Source: Prochlorococcus marinus str. MIT 9107
Lineage (GTDB): Bacteria > Cyanobacteriota > Cyanobacteriia > PCC-6307 > Cyanobiaceae
Length of the DNA stretch: 64,000 bases
Assembly: GCF_000759855.1 (NCBI RefSeq)
Contig: NZ_JNAI01000006.1
Location: forward strand, 124,001 to 188,000
Direction: 5' to 3'
This document shows positions 27,539 to 38,483 of this stretch, one piece after another (within the stretch, counting starts at the first letter, position 1; each line of letters begins with the position of its first letter). The notes under the pieces are model-generated. The model saw only the letters and a program-made list of their open reading frames with translations. It made no database searches and was not told the origin of the DNA. The translations under genes were made by a program, and so were the position numbers.

Positions 27539-29302
27539 TTAGTCTTCACAATTAACATATCCAACCATTTGAGCATTACTTTTACCAGGAGGAACCATTG
27601 GATAACAATTTTCACTTCTTCTGACAAGGATATTAATCAAGGCAGGACCGTCATGATCAAGCGCATTTTTTAATTCATTCTGTAATTGTTTTCTATCAGA
27701 AATTAAGTATCCTTTAACTCCAAAAGACTCAGCAAGTTTTACAAAATCAGGTTCACCACAACTCATGTCAGATGAGGAATATCTTTCATCGTAGAAACTT
27801 TCCTGCCATTGTCTTACCATCCCTTGCCAACGATTATTTATAATGAGCAATTTCACCTTAAAACCATATTGAGATAAAGTTCCTAATTCTTGAATATTCA
27901 TTAAGACACTTGCATCTCCTGCAATACAAATTACATCTGAATTAGGTAAGGCTGCTTTTACTCCAATTGCCGCTGGCAAACCAAAACCCATAGTTCCTAA
28001 GCCCGCACTACTAATCCATTTCCTTGGAGAATTCCTAAGATATTGAGCAGCCCACATCTGATGTTGTCCTACATCTGTAGTTACATAAGATTCTGGGGCA
28101 AGTTCCCTAACTTTCAAAAGAACTTCCTGAGGATAAATTTCTCCTTCTTTAGGCGGGTCATATAAAGGGTGTTTATTTTTCCAAAAATCAATTTTTTCTA
28201 ACCAGTTCTTCGTCTGACAAGGAAATTTATTATTGAGAAATTTTTGATTAATTTTGTGGACGCCTTTTGAAACGTCAGAGACAATTGCAACATCTACGCG
28301 TCTATTTTTATTAATTTCTGCTGGGTCAATATCTATATGAATCACCTTTGCATTAGGTGCAAAAGTATCTAATTTTCCTGTCACCCTATCATCGAATCTA
28401 GCTCCAATAACAATTAAAAGATCGCATTCTGTAACAGCAAAGTTTGCGTAAGCAGTTCCGTGCATTCCTAACATCCCTACTGATAAATTGTCTTTTTCAT
28501 CAAAAGCGCCCTTCCCCATTAAGGTTGTAGTAACTGGTATTTGATAATTCTTTGCCAAAGTTCTTATTTCATCATGAGCCCCTGAAGATATTGCCCCACC
28601 TCCTACGTATAGAAGAGGTTTTTCAGAATCTTCTATTAATTTAATTGCTTTATTGATGTCGCAATCATTAATATCACCATTTCTTTTAAATCCTTTAGGA
28701 ATAATCTCACCAGGCAAAACTCTTTTGTAATTAAAGAACTCTTGACCTACATCTTTGGGTATATCGATTAAAACAGGGCCAGGTCTTCCAGAAGAGGCTA
28801 TAAAAAAAGCTTCAGAAACTACTTTCGCGATATCTGAAGGATCTCTTATTACCCATGAATGTTTCACTATTGGAAGAGTTATACCAAAAATATCAGTTTC
28901 TTGAAAAGCGTCTGTCCCAATAGCAGGTCTTGGGACTTGACCTGTAACTACAACTAGGGGGACTGAATCCATTTGAGCAGTTGCAATTCCAGTTACCAAA
29001 TTTGTAGCACCTGGACCTGAAGTCCCAAAACATACTCCTACTTCACCAGTAGATCTTGCATATCCATCAGCTGCATGTGAACCACCTTGCTCATGCCTTA
29101 CCATAAAATGTTTTAACCATCCATCTTGTTCTGCCTTATGAACAGCGTCGTATATTGGGAGTATGGCTCCTCCAGGATATCCAAATATAACTTTTACCCC
29201 ATGAATTTTTAAAGAATCCATTAGTGCATCAGCACCATTAATCCAAACTGGATTTTCATTTTTTGAACTACCCTTTGAAAAGGATCTCGAAGTAAGAGTC
29301 AC
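27539..29302 (-). CDS. ilvB: Acetolactate synthase large subunit
   Basis: The 587-residue thiamine-diphosphate enzyme for the first common step of valine, leucine and isoleucine synthesis. The glutamate motif [28 protein letters not shown], the FAD-domain [11 protein letters not shown] and the TPP motif GDASVLMN...[12 protein letters not shown] are intact. It starts at GTG (MTLTSRSF). The small subunit ilvN is not in the window. The flanks are AT-rich and contain no other gene. Confidence 0.97.
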   Translation of the reverse strand: MTLTSRSFSKGSSKNENPVWINGADALMDSLKIHGVKVIFGYPGGAILPIYDAVHKAEQDGWLKHFMVRHEQGGSHAADGYARSTGEVGVCFGTSGPGATNLVTGIATAQMDSVPLVVVTGQVPRPAIGTDAFQETDIFGITLPIVKHSWVIRDPSDIAKVVSEAFFIASSGRPGPVLIDIPKDVGQEFFNYKRVLPGEIIPKGFKRNGDINDCDINKAIKLIEDSEKPLLYVGGGAISSGAHDEIRTLAKNYQIPVTTTLMGKGAFDEKDNLSVGMLGMHGTAYANFAVTECDLLIVIGARFDDRVTGKLDTFAPNAKVIHIDIDPAEINKNRRVDVAIVSDVSKGVHKINQKFLNNKFPCQTKNWLEKIDFWKNKHPLYDPPKEGEIYPQEVLLKVRELAPESYVTTDVGQHQMWAAQYLRNSPRKWISSAGLGTMGFGLPAAIGVKAALPNSDVICIAGDASVLMNIQELGTLSQYGFKVKLLIINNRWQGMVRQWQESFYDERYSSSDMSCGEPDFVKLAESFGVKGYLISDRKQLQNELKNALDHDGPALINILVRRSENCYPMVPPGKSNAQMVGYVNCED

Positions 29303-29439
29303 TAAAGAAATTCAATATTTAATATAAATATTAAACTTAATTAAATACTTTTGCCTCATTTAGAAATGTAATGTCAGAAATGTATTCAAAAAAAATCTTT
29401 CAATAAATTTGAAATTTTCTAATAAATATCAATTACTCT

Positions 29440-30615
29440 TTATAAAATGCCTAGCTTATGTAAAGGTCCAGAGCCTGAAATGAGTTCAATAAAAAGCACA
29501 AGAAAAATAATCATTGCAACCCTTCCATTCCACACCTCTGAACTATTATTCCAACCCCATTGCCATTTCTCTTGGGGATAAAGTTTAACCTTTTCAGGCA
29601 ACTTAGAAGCCTCCTCTATGTTAACCAGAGGTCCTTCCATGCAGGAAATCACTAGATCACTAAGTCCTTCAATAAAAGTAGGATGAGTATTTAGAGCCTT
29701 AACTCTCCGAAAGTTTTTAATACCAGCCTGCTCAGCAATTTCTTTATATTCAATATCAATTTCTTGCAATGTTTCGATATGCTCTCCAACGAAACTTATG
29801 GGAACCACAATCAAGTCATTAACATTTGACTTTCCAAGATCAGCCAACACTTCTTCTGTGTAAGGTTTCAACCATTCAACAGGGCCAACTCTACTTTGAT
29901 AAGAAAGTGTATAAGGATTAGTATGCCCTAAAAATTTTTCTAGCTCATTTATTATTAATAAAGAACAATCTTCAATTTGCTGTTTGTAAGGATCTCCAGC
30001 TTCCTCTACGTAACTCTTAGGAACTCCATGAGCAGTAAAAAATATATGAGCTTTTGAAGGTGATTCACAAAGTGAAATTTGTTCAGAAATTAATTCGACC
30101 ATTGACTTTAAATAACCTGATTGACTGAACCAACTCCTTACACATCTCATTGGAATCTTCTTAAATTCATCATCAGAATCTCGCAATTTTTTTAATTCTC
30201 TAAAGCTCGAACCACTAGTGCTTATGGAAAAATGTGGATACAAAGGTATTACAATAACTTGATCTATACCATCTGCTTTCATATCAGCAATTGCTGATTC
30301 TGTAAAAGGATGCCAATACCTCATGGCGATATAGGTAGTAGCATTAAACCCTTTGTCCCTTAATTTAGATTGCAATTCTCTTGCTTGTTGTTCAGTTATC
30401 CTTCTTATAGGTGAACCTCCACCTATAGAAAGATAGGCCTGTTGTGAAGTAGTACTCCTTAGCGTACTAATTAACCAAGCAAGGGGCTTTTGAAAAGCAG
30501 GGAAAGGAGTCCTGATTATTTCTGGATCAGAAAAAAGATTGTATAAGAATGGGCCAACATCACTAATGCGTTCAGGCCCTCCTAAATTCATTAGTAAGAC
30601 GCCTATTTTATCCAT
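29440..30615 (-). CDS. hemH: Ferrochelatase with C-terminal chlorophyll-binding-like helix
   Basis: A 391-residue enzyme that inserts ferrous iron into protoporphyrin IX to make heme. The catalytic histidine is in [19 protein letters not shown]. Residues from about 350 form an extra tail ending in a hydrophobic helix with [19 protein letters not shown], the ExxNGRxAM signature of high-light-inducible/CAB proteins. This fused tail is typical of cyanobacterial and plastid ferrochelatases and anchors or regulates the enzyme at the thylakoid. It is divergent from the tyrosine recombinase. Confidence 0.97.
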   Translation of the reverse strand: MDKIGVLLMNLGGPERISDVGPFLYNLFSDPEIIRTPFPAFQKPLAWLISTLRSTTSQQAYLSIGGGSPIRRITEQQARELQSKLRDKGFNATTYIAMRYWHPFTESAIADMKADGIDQVIVIPLYPHFSISTSGSSFRELKKLRDSDDEFKKIPMRCVRSWFSQSGYLKSMVELISEQISLCESPSKAHIFFTAHGVPKSYVEEAGDPYKQQIEDCSLLIINELEKFLGHTNPYTLSYQSRVGPVEWLKPYTEEVLADLGKSNVNDLIVVPISFVGEHIETLQEIDIEYKEIAEQAGIKNFRRVKALNTHPTFIEGLSDLVISCMEGPLVNIEEASKLPEKVKLYPQEKWQWGWNNSSEVWNGRVAMIIFLVLFIELISGSGPLHKLGIL

Positions 30616-30680
30616 TTAAAATTTATGGAGATTGAAAATCAAGATTAAAAACGTCATCATATGGTCAATTATATAAGTAA

Positions 30681-31850
30681 ATGAACGTAATTCAGGAAAT
30701 TAATAATGTCAATGATAAATTTGCTACTCAAGGCAGCAAGCTTAAAATTGAGAAAAGAGGAGAGAAATTAAATATTCGTGGTTCACTACCATCAAAAGAA
30801 GATAAAAATAACTTTAAAATTCAAAGAATATCTCTAGGTTTAAAGGCTGATATTTCTGGATTAGAGGAGGCCAAAAAAAAATTACAATTAATCAATTTGC
30901 AATTGGAATTGAATCAATTTGATTGGATTAATTGGATAGGCAGCCCTTTTAAAAAGGGAATTAAAGATGGTTTTGAATTCCCAAAAAGATTAAATCAATT
31001 TGAGGAATTTTTTTTTAAAGAAAACAAAAGTGATTTTCGAAGCAGCACTAGAAAAACTAATTGGAGAAGCTCTTACAAACCATATATGAAAAGAATCTTA
31101 AATATTTACAATGATCATGAGAATGTAGCTTTAGAAAAGATATTCCAAAAAACACTTGAAAGTTATAAGGAAGGTAGCAGAAGTAGGAAACAATGCGCTA
31201 CTTCTCTAAGTGTTTTGGCTAAGTTTCTGGACATTAAATTACCAGAAGATTGGAAATTAAATTCTAGAGGATATGGTCTTAACAAAGCAGGATTTAGGGA
31301 TCTCCCCACAGACGAGTTGATTGAAAAACTTTGGGAGAAAATACCAAACAAATCTTGGAAATTTGTTTTTGGTTTGATGGCTACATATGGACTAAGGAAT
31401 CATGAAGTATTTTTTTGTGATTTAAATTCTCTTACAAACTATGGAGACAAAATTATAAGAGTTTTACCTACCACTAAAACAGGGGAACATCAAGTTTGGC
31501 CATTCCATCCTGAATGGGTAGAAATGTTCGAATTATCAAAACTTGGAGAAAATCCAGAACTACTCCCCAATATTAATAGAGACCTTAAAACTACAACCTT
31601 GCAGAATATTGGAAAAAAAATTACAGATCAGTTTAAGCGTTACTCTTTACAGATAAAACCTTATGATCTAAGGCATGCTTGGGCAGTAAGAACAATTTTT
31701 TATGATTTACCTGATACTGTGGCTGCCAGAATGATGGGACATTCGGTTAGTTTACATACTCAAACTTATCACCACTGGATTACTAAAAGAGATCAACAAA
31801 AGGCAGTAAATAATGCACTTTTAAAAGTTAAAAGAGCTAAAAATATTTAA
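30681..31850 (+). CDS. Phage-type tyrosine recombinase (integrase family)
   Basis: A 389-residue site-specific recombinase. The N-terminal part (about 20-100, ending QFDWINW) looks like an arm-type DNA-binding domain of phage integrases, then comes a core-binding helical domain (about 105-190). The catalytic domain has Arg239 (YGLRNHEV), Lys266 (TTKTGEH), Arg331 (YDLRHAW), His354 (MMGHS) and the nucleophile Tyr363 (QTYHHW). The box-II His is replaced by Tyr328. No tRNA, direct repeat or cargo gene is next to it (hemH and cobO flank it), so it looks resident, not part of an active island. Confidence 0.88.
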   Translation: MNVIQEINNVNDKFATQGSKLKIEKRGEKLNIRGSLPSKEDKNNFKIQRISLGLKADISGLEEAKKKLQLINLQLELNQFDWINWIGSPFKKGIKDGFEFPKRLNQFEEFFFKENKSDFRSSTRKTNWRSSYKPYMKRILNIYNDHENVALEKIFQKTLESYKEGSRSRKQCATSLSVLAKFLDIKLPEDWKLNSRGYGLNKAGFRDLPTDELIEKLWEKIPNKSWKFVFGLMATYGLRNHEVFFCDLNSLTNYGDKIIRVLPTTKTGEHQVWPFHPEWVEMFELSKLGENPELLPNINRDLKTTTLQNIGKKITDQFKRYSLQIKPYDLRHAWAVRTIFYDLPDTVAARMMGHSVSLHTQTYHHWITKRDQQKAVNNALLKVKRAKNI

Positions 31851-31884
31851 AGATTTATAATTATTAAATAAAAATTAGGGGCAT

Positions 31885-32577
31885 ATGCAAGAAAAACCTA
31901 CATCTTCCGAGAAAATATTTAACCTTGATAATCAAGCAAATAAGCTTGGAATGGGAGGAAAATTATCAACGGATAGCGATGAGAGCTCATATAAAAAAAG
32001 AATGCAGCAAAGAAAAGATATTCAAGCCGAAAGACTACAAATTAGAAAAACAAAAAAAGGATTATTGATTGTTTTTACAGGGAATGGCAAGGGCAAGACA
32101 ACTGCATCTTTAGGTATGGCTTTAAGAACAATAGGTCATGGCTATAAAGTGGCAATAATTCAATTTATCAAAGGAGGCTGGACCACTGGAGAAGAAAAAG
32201 CACTTAAAAATTTGTCTTCAAACATATCTTGGCATTCATTAGGAGAAGGATTTACTTGGGAAACACAAGACAGATTAAGAGATGAAAAATTAGTTCAAGA
32301 AGCATGGCAACTAGCAAAAAAATACATAAAGAACGAATCTTATAAACTTATCATTCTTGATGAAATTAATATTGCTACAAAACTTGGTTATCTTGCACCA
32401 GAAGATATAATCACTTTTTTAAAAAGCTTAAATAATAGAAAAAATCATATTGTTTTAACTGGAAGAGGAGCATCTGATTCAATTATCAATTACGCTGATC
32501 TAGTTACAGAAATGAAACTTATAAGACATCCTTTTAAAGAACAAGGAATAAAAGCACAAAAGTGTGTTGAATTTTAG
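31885..32577 (+). CDS. cobO: Cob(I)yrinic acid a,c-diamide adenosyltransferase
   Basis: The 230-residue corrinoid adenosyltransferase of the CobA/CobO/BtuR type, which adds the 5'-deoxyadenosyl group to the cobalt of the corrin ring. The P-loop is FTGNGKGKTTAS near residue 65, then QFIKGGW, ILDEINIA and LTGRGA. The first 50 residues are a polar extension. With cobK at 48814 it shows that the cell makes its own cobamide. It lies 34 bases after the recombinase gene, probably by chance of packing. Confidence 0.95.
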   Translation: MQEKPTSSEKIFNLDNQANKLGMGGKLSTDSDESSYKKRMQQRKDIQAERLQIRKTKKGLLIVFTGNGKGKTTASLGMALRTIGHGYKVAIIQFIKGGWTTGEEKALKNLSSNISWHSLGEGFTWETQDRLRDEKLVQEAWQLAKKYIKNESYKLIILDEINIATKLGYLAPEDIITFLKSLNNRKNHIVLTGRGASDSIINYADLVTEMKLIRHPFKEQGIKAQKCVEF

Positions 32578-32704
32578 TTAAAGCAAATTATTATTTAAAT
32601 TTTATTGAGGCAGGTTTAGAAATGTTTAAAGACGCAAGCAATATCTGAACAAAAAATCAATTTGGTGCATTTACTTGCTAAGGTCTTAAAAGTACAATTA
32701 TTGA

Positions 32705-33409
32705 ATGACTTACAAAAGAGTACTCTTAAAACTTAGTGGTGAAGCACTAATGGGTGAAAAACCTTATGGTATTGATCCTGCTATAGTTCAGTCAATTGCA
32801 GAGGATGTTTCAAAAGTAGTCGAAAAAAATATACAACTTGCAATAGTTGTTGGGGGTGGGAATATTTTTAGGGGGCTTAAAGGGTCTGCAGATGGAATGG
32901 ATAGAGCGACGGCAGATTATGTTGGGATGCTCGCAACAGTAATGAATGCTATTTCACTTCAAGATGGTCTCGAGAGAGTAGGAGTTGCAACCAGAGTTCA
33001 AACTGCAATAGAAATGCAAGAGATTGCAGAACCCTATATCAGAAGAAGAGCTATGAGACACCTTGAAAAAGGTAGAGTTGTAGTCTTCGGAGGTGGATGC
33101 GGAAATCCGTTTTTCACAACTGACACTACTGCGGCTCTTAGGGCAGCGGAGATAAATGCTGAAGTTGTTATGAAGGCTACCAAAGTTGATGGAGTATATA
33201 ATTGTGATCCTAATAAATTTAAAGATGCAAAAAAATATTCCTCTCTTAGTTATCAACAAGTTCTTAGTGATGAAATCGCAGTAATGGATAGTACTGCAAT
33301 TGCTCTATGCAAAGATAACAATATCCCTATTATGGTATTTGATATATTCAAAAAAGGTAACATCTCTAAAGCTGTTGCTGGGGATTCTATAGGTTCATTA
33401 ATTAGTTAA
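32705..33409 (+). CDS. pyrH: Uridylate (UMP) kinase
   Basis: A 234-residue bacterial UMP kinase of the amino-acid-kinase fold that phosphorylates UMP to UDP. Markers are [34 protein letters not shown] and [15 protein letters not shown]. It is followed 22 bases later by frr, the classic pyrH-frr pair, which suggests co-transcription. The ATG start has the standard N-terminus [15 protein letters not shown]. Confidence 0.98.
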   Translation: MTYKRVLLKLSGEALMGEKPYGIDPAIVQSIAEDVSKVVEKNIQLAIVVGGGNIFRGLKGSADGMDRATADYVGMLATVMNAISLQDGLERVGVATRVQTAIEMQEIAEPYIRRRAMRHLEKGRVVVFGGGCGNPFFTTDTTAALRAAEINAEVVMKATKVDGVYNCDPNKFKDAKKYSSLSYQQVLSDEIAVMDSTAIALCKDNNIPIMVFDIFKKGNISKAVAGDSIGSLIS

Positions 33410-33431
33410 AGCTTAATTAAATTTTTTTATT

Positions 33432-33980
33432 ATGAAAGAACAAGAAATTCAAGAAAATATGAATAAAAGTATTGAAGCCACACAAAGAAACTTTAATACA
33501 ATTAGGACAGGCAGAGCTAATGCTTCCCTGTTAGACAGAGTAAGTGTTGAGTACTACGGAGCAGAAACACCAATCAAATCGCTTGCCACTATAAGCACTG
33601 TTGATTCGCAAACAATTTCAATACAACCTTTCGATATTTCATGTTTACAAGCGATAGAGAAATCTATTTCCATGAGTGATTTAGGTATTACTCCAAATAA
33701 TGATGGGAAAGTAATAAGAATAAATGTTCCTCCTTTAACAGAAGAAAGAAGAAAAGAATTTTGTAAATTAGCCTCTAAATATGCTGAGGAAGGAAAAGTA
33801 GCTTTGAGAAATATCAGAAGAGATGCTGTTGATAAAGAAAAAAAAGACGAAAAAGATGGCCTTATTTCTATTGACGAATCGAGAGATAATCAATCTGAAA
33901 TTCAGAAAATTACTGATAAATATATTGCCTTAATAGAAACTAAATTGTCTGAAAAAGAAAAGGAAATTCTAAAAGTTTGA
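33432..33980 (+). CDS. frr: Ribosome recycling factor
   Basis: This 182-residue factor splits the post-termination ribosome together with EF-G. Its pattern [23 protein letters not shown], the mid-part ISIQPFD and the C-terminal [23 protein letters not shown] are all standard, and the length is normal. Its stop overlaps the TTG start of the flavoprotein gene (TTGA), so that gene is likely coupled to it. Confidence 0.98.
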   Translation: MKEQEIQENMNKSIEATQRNFNTIRTGRANASLLDRVSVEYYGAETPIKSLATISTVDSQTISIQPFDISCLQAIEKSISMSDLGITPNNDGKVIRINVPPLTEERRKEFCKLASKYAEEGKVALRNIRRDAVDKEKKDEKDGLISIDESRDNQSEIQKITDKYIALIETKLSEKEKEILKV

Positions 33981-35110
33981 CAGGATTTGACGTTGTAATA
34001 ATTGGTGGAGGTTTATCAGGATCTTCCACAGCTCTTAACCTATCAAAGAAAGGATATTCTGTTTTAATTATTGAAAAAGATAATTTCCAAGATTACAAAC
34101 CATGTGCAGGAGGGATGGCATCTTCAATGCAAAGATTTCTTCCTTTAAATATAAAAGATTCCATAGAATCAAAAATTAAGAATGTTGAATTCAGATGGAA
34201 GGCTGCAGATAATGTGACTGCTGATCTGACTGGTGAGTCCCCATTTTGGATTATTAAAAGAGAGAAGCTTGATCAATTATTACTTGATGAGTCCTTGAGT
34301 AATGGAGCTCAGATAATGAGACCATTACTGATAGAAAAAATCATAAAAAAAAATGATAAATGGGAAATTACTTGCAATAACAAAATAAAATATATTACAG
34401 AATTTCTTGTGATTGCAGATGGGTCCCAATCGAAATGGGCGAGTTATTTCAATTTAGGGCCAAGAAAACCGAAATTTGCGAACACAATCTCATTAAGATT
34501 GAAAGGGTTAGGTAAAATACCTAGAGATGCAGTTAGATTTGAGTTTGGATTTATAAAATATGGTTTCGCATGGGCGTTTCCCCTAAGAGAAAGCTTAAAT
34601 ATTGGTTTAGGTACTTTTATAAATAATAGTCTCCTAGAAAATCAGGCTATAAATAAGCAAGTAATCAGAAGCTTCGGTTTTGAAGATTTTCCTCATAAAA
34701 CAATTAGTAAGAAACTGAGAATATGGAATGGCTTCCACTCAATTAATGGTGACAAAGTTTTAGCGGTTGGAGATGCAGCATCTCTATGTGATCCATTTTT
34801 AGCTGAAGGAATTAGACCATCTTTAATTAGCAGTTTTTATGCTGCAGAATACATAGATCAGTACTTATCAGGAAAAGTAAATGATTTAGATCTTTATACA
34901 AAAAAAATTAACAATATTTGGGGGAAATCTATGGCTTGGGGGCGGAGAATAGCCCAGGTATTTTATAGATTTCCTAGAACTGGATACCAATTAGGTGTTA
35001 AAAGAAAAACAGCCCCTAAACGTATTGCTCAAATATTATCAGGAGAAATGAGTTATGAAGATATTGCGAAAAGAGTTATTAGAAGACTTTTAACAAGAAG
35101 TGGGGCTTAA
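33977..35110 (+). CDS. Geranylgeranyl-reductase-family FAD oxidoreductase
   Basis: A 377-residue flavoprotein with the N-terminal FAD motif [21 protein letters not shown], the PCAGG segment typical of the geranylgeranyl reductase family, and the second FAD site [21 protein letters not shown]. It is a paralogue of ChlP, and its substrate (an isoprenoid or other lipid) is not known. It starts at TTG overlapping the frr stop by 4 bases. The C-terminus is basic (ITRRLL-like), perhaps for membrane contact. Confidence 0.85.
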   Translation: MTGFDVVIIGGGLSGSSTALNLSKKGYSVLIIEKDNFQDYKPCAGGMASSMQRFLPLNIKDSIESKIKNVEFRWKAADNVTADLTGESPFWIIKREKLDQLLLDESLSNGAQIMRPLLIEKIIKKNDKWEITCNNKIKYITEFLVIADGSQSKWASYFNLGPRKPKFANTISLRLKGLGKIPRDAVRFEFGFIKYGFAWAFPLRESLNIGLGTFINNSLLENQAINKQVIRSFGFEDFPHKTISKKLRIWNGFHSINGDKVLAVGDAASLCDPFLAEGIRPSLISSFYAAEYIDQYLSGKVNDLDLYTKKINNIWGKSMAWGRRIAQVFYRFPRTGYQLGVKRKTAPKRIAQILSGEMSYEDIAKRVIRRLLTRSGA

Positions 35111-35134
35111 TTCTTTTTCAATTCAAACTTAAAA

Positions 35135-36136
35135 TTAGTTAGCAGAAATCAATTTATGATTTTTAATTTCTGAATATCTCTTAAGTAACAGCTCTTCCAA
35201 TTCTTCTATAGCCTTACTGAATCCAGTGATACCTTCACTAAGCTTTTCACTTGCCATTTGATCTTCTAACATACTTAATCTGAAATCTTTTTCTTCAAAT
35301 TCGTAGTCAATAGAATTATTTATTTGAGTACTTACATCTAATTTTCTAACTAACTCTCCTTTCTCTTTTTTCAGTTCCTCAAGAAATTTTGGTGCGATTG
35401 TTAAAAGATCGCAACCTGCTAATTCTTTTATTTCATCAATATTTCTAAAACTCGCTCCCATTACTTCTGTCTTGAATCCCTTTTCTTTAAAGTACTTGTA
35501 TATTTGTGTAACCGAAATAACACCAGGATCTTCAGAACCAACAAAACTAGTTTTACCAGTTTTGGCTTTATGCCAATCCAATATACGGCCAACGAACGGA
35601 GAAATTAGAGTTATCTTTGCATTGGCACAAGTTACCGCTTGGCAGAAGTTAAAAAGTAAAGTTAAGTTGCACTTAATACCCTCTTTTTCCAAAATTTCAG
35701 CTGCCTTAATTCCCTCCCAAGTTGCAGCAATCTTAATCAAAATTCTTTCCTTTTCAATTCCAAAATTTTTGTAAAGATTAATCAATTTTCTCGCTTTTTC
35801 TACCGTAGCTGCGGTGTCAAAGCTCAGTCTTGCATCAACTTCTGTAGATACGCGCCCTGAAATAATTTTCAATATTTCTTTTCCAAAAGATACTGAAACT
35901 TGGTCAACAGTTTCTTTAATTAATTCAATTTCGGAGAATCCTTGGGACAGTGAATTTTCTGAACTTTCTAAAGCTCTATCAATTAATTTCACATAATCAG
36001 GATTCTTGGCAGCAGCAAGTATTAGCGATGGATTGGTTGTGGCGTCCCTTGGTTGAAACTTTTTTATCGAATCTAAATCTCCAGTATCAGCAACAACAAC
36101 AGTCATAGAAGACAATTGGTCTAAGATTGATTTCAT
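35135..36136 (-). CDS. tal: Transaldolase
   Basis: The 333-residue pentose-phosphate enzyme (TalB type) that moves a dihydroxyacetone unit between sugars. Markers are [10 protein letters not shown] at the N-terminus, [13 protein letters not shown] and the Schiff-base lysine in [12 protein letters not shown], then [11 protein letters not shown] and [11 protein letters not shown]. The open frame reaches 36175, but the ATG at 36136 ([20 protein letters not shown]) gives the normal N-terminus. It stands alone, convergent with the flavoprotein gene. Confidence 0.96.
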   Translation of the reverse strand: MKSILDQLSSMTVVVADTGDLDSIKKFQPRDATTNPSLILAAAKNPDYVKLIDRALESSENSLSQGFSEIELIKETVDQVSVSFGKEILKIISGRVSTEVDARLSFDTAATVEKARKLINLYKNFGIEKERILIKIAATWEGIKAAEILEKEGIKCNLTLLFNFCQAVTCANAKITLISPFVGRILDWHKAKTGKTSFVGSEDPGVISVTQIYKYFKEKGFKTEVMGASFRNIDEIKELAGCDLLTIAPKFLEELKKEKGELVRKLDVSTQINNSIDYEFEEKDFRLSMLEDQMASEKLSEGITGFSKAIEELEELLLKRYSEIKNHKLISAN

Positions 36137-36228
36137 ATCCAAATAATCATAATTATATTTATAAACTAGCTTCAAATACTAATGAAATCATCAAATAATT
36201 AACTAAATATTTATAAATTTGAAAAACT

Positions 36229-37980
36229 TTAGGGTTTTTTAACAATCATTTTATGATCTTTCACCTGAGGAGGTATTTTTTCAATTACGATCAAGCTCTC
36301 AATAATTTCTTTCGCAACTGGGACTGCGACTGTTGAACCATATGCATATGATTTAGATGGCTCATCTATAACTACAAGGACAACATATTTTGGATCATTA
36401 ACTGGTAAGGTCGCGACAAAACTGCAAACTTTTTTACTTGTGTAAGAACCATTTAAAGCCTTTTGAGATGTTCCTGTTTTTCCAGCAATTCTGTAACCCT
36501 CAATTTTCACTCCAGATCCACTACCGTCATCAACTACACTCTCCATCCACTCAAGAACAGTTTGAGAGACCTCATATGAAAAAAATTGTTTTTTTGAATT
36601 TTTATTTACTCTCTCTTTAAAAGTTGAGGTCACATGAGGAGTCACTTCAAAACCTCCATTAGCAATAGCCGCATGAAGTTGAACCAATTTAAGTGGCGAG
36701 ATTGAGAACCCTTTCCCAAAGGAAGCCACAGCAGGTTCAATTGGTTGATTGACAAATAAATCTTTGCTCTTTAATTGACCTGCAGTGGATTCATATAAGT
36801 CAGTCTCTAAGTTTTTATTAACGCCTAAATTTTTTAACCAATCCCAATAAATTGTAGGATCTAAATTTTGCATTATTTTTACCATCGCTACATTACTTGA
36901 AACCTGCAAAACTTTTGGATAATCAATGTATCCATGACCTTTTTCATCCCAATTAGAAAGTGTCCACCCTCCAACATTAATCTTTCCAATATCTTCAACT
37001 AAGCCATCTTTTTGGATTACTTTTTCTTCTAACGCCAAGGCAAGATTAATGGGTTTAAAAGTTGAACCAGGCTCAAATAAATCTTGAGAATACCAACCCT
37101 TGAATAGTTCAGAATCATACTGCCAAAATTTATTTGGATCATAGGAAGGAACTGTCACCAAAGAGATAATCTGACCATTATTTACGTCCATAACTATTGC
37201 GAATCCCTTTTTTGCCCTCCATTGATTTACTTGCTTTGATAAAGCATTGAATGACGCTTTCTGTAATTTTGAATCTATTGTCAAACCTAAACTCTTGTAA
37301 TCAGAAATAAAATCTCCAGGAGCAGAATTATCAGGTAAAGGGGTTCCATCTCCTCCCCTTTTTATAAAATTACTTTTATTAAGTACTTTAATACGATTTT
37401 CTAAATGAAGCTCTAAACCAGCTGAACCTTTATTTTCATCATTTACAAATCCAACAAGGTTAGAATAAATCTTGCCTTGTGGGTAATATCTTTGCGAATA
37501 TTTAAACAAATCAAGTCCGCTTATTTGAAGATTCTTAATCTTTTGAGCTTTTTCTTCAGAAATTTTATCTAAAAGCTTTATACCTCTCATATTGTTATTA
37601 AATTTTTCCAAGAGAATTTCATCTCTAATATCCAAGATAGGTGATAATTTTTTTACAACTTCTTTAATACTGCGAACTTTTTTAATTGAATCACCAGGAA
37701 AATTAAAATGCTTTGGATGGGCCCATAATTTATAGAGTGGTTTATCATAAGCAATCAATCTTTTATTTCTGTCTACAATTGATCTCCTTTTTTTCAAAGA
37801 CTCTGTTTTCGAAGATTGTATTAACCTTGCTTTCCTTTGCAAATTTGAGGCGTTAAAGACTTGCAATTTAACTAACCTACCAAACAAACTAAATATGATT
37901 ATCAAACTAAAAATATAAAGCAACTTAAATCTCCTTTGATCAAGGGGGGCAATACGAACAATTTTTTTATATTTTTTCAT
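36229..37980 (-). CDS. ftsI: Penicillin-binding protein, FtsI/PBP3-type transpeptidase
   Basis: A 583-residue class B penicillin-binding protein for septal peptidoglycan cross-linking. There is one transmembrane helix (about residues 18-36) and a periplasmic dimerisation domain with the RRSIVDRNKRLIA pedestal motif. The transpeptidase has Ser306-Lys309 in GSTFKP, the SSN motif in VLQVSSNVAM and KTG in AGKTGTSQ. The ATG overlaps the stop of the upstream small membrane protein (TAATG), so the two are coupled. Confidence 0.93.
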   Translation of the reverse strand: MKKYKKIVRIAPLDQRRFKLLYIFSLIIIFSLFGRLVKLQVFNASNLQRKARLIQSSKTESLKKRRSIVDRNKRLIAYDKPLYKLWAHPKHFNFPGDSIKKVRSIKEVVKKLSPILDIRDEILLEKFNNNMRGIKLLDKISEEKAQKIKNLQISGLDLFKYSQRYYPQGKIYSNLVGFVNDENKGSAGLELHLENRIKVLNKSNFIKRGGDGTPLPDNSAPGDFISDYKSLGLTIDSKLQKASFNALSKQVNQWRAKKGFAIVMDVNNGQIISLVTVPSYDPNKFWQYDSELFKGWYSQDLFEPGSTFKPINLALALEEKVIQKDGLVEDIGKINVGGWTLSNWDEKGHGYIDYPKVLQVSSNVAMVKIMQNLDPTIYWDWLKNLGVNKNLETDLYESTAGQLKSKDLFVNQPIEPAVASFGKGFSISPLKLVQLHAAIANGGFEVTPHVTSTFKERVNKNSKKQFFSYEVSQTVLEWMESVVDDGSGSGVKIEGYRIAGKTGTSQKALNGSYTSKKVCSFVATLPVNDPKYVVLVVIDEPSKSYAYGSTVAVPVAKEIIESLIVIEKIPPQVKDHKMIVKKP

Positions 37981-38387
37981 TAATATCCTCTTTGATATTT
38001 GCTATCACTAAAACCTTCAATGAAGCTTTTAAAATTTTTATTAAATAAACTTTCTTTTTTTTCTGCAATTTTATCTAGATAGATTAAATCTTTAGGTTTA
38101 GTTTTTTTATATTTATTTAGAGACTCAAGTTCACTTATATAATATTGCTCAAGTGTAGAAATATAATCAATTAGATTATTATTGATTGCTATCGTTTTAG
38201 ATAAAGTTTTATATGTATTTGACCATTTCCTTTGACTATCAAAAGATAAGAAAAATAAGGTAAAGATTAATATCACAAGAGAGATATTAATGGTGTTAAA
38301 TATTTGATGTATTAGTAAAGATATTTTTTCAGGTTTTTTTTGACTTTGATATGGAACTTTTTTTTTAAAAATTAAATTGATTCCCAT
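37980..38387 (-). CDS. Small single-pass membrane protein upstream of ftsI, FtsL-like candidate
   Basis: A protein of 135 residues with a basic cytoplasmic N-terminus of about 27 residues, one transmembrane helix (about 28-49, IFNTINISLVILIFTLFFLSF) and a periplasmic tail rich in heptad-like hydrophobic positions (YKTLSKTIAINNNLIDYISTLEQYY). Size, topology and location directly before ftsI, with overlapping stop and start, match FtsL in the division cluster of other bacteria. The sequence itself shows no FtsL signature I can verify. Confidence 0.7.
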   Translation of the reverse strand: MGINLIFKKKVPYQSQKKPEKISLLIHQIFNTINISLVILIFTLFFLSFDSQRKWSNTYKTLSKTIAINNNLIDYISTLEQYYISELESLNKYKKTKPKDLIYLDKIAEKKESLFNKNFKSFIEGFSDSKYQRGY

Positions 38388-38483
38388 CAGGTTTCATTTA
38401 TGATTTAATTGTAAAATGAAAGAAGTGTTATTAGTTAAATAAGCACCTTTTAGTTTGATTCGCAAGTAATAAATTTAAATTAT

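Noticed and set aside
30616-31884. Genomic island or tycheposon around the tyrosine recombinase
   Set aside because: No tRNA, no direct repeats and no cargo genes are seen, and the flanks are core genes of ordinary composition.
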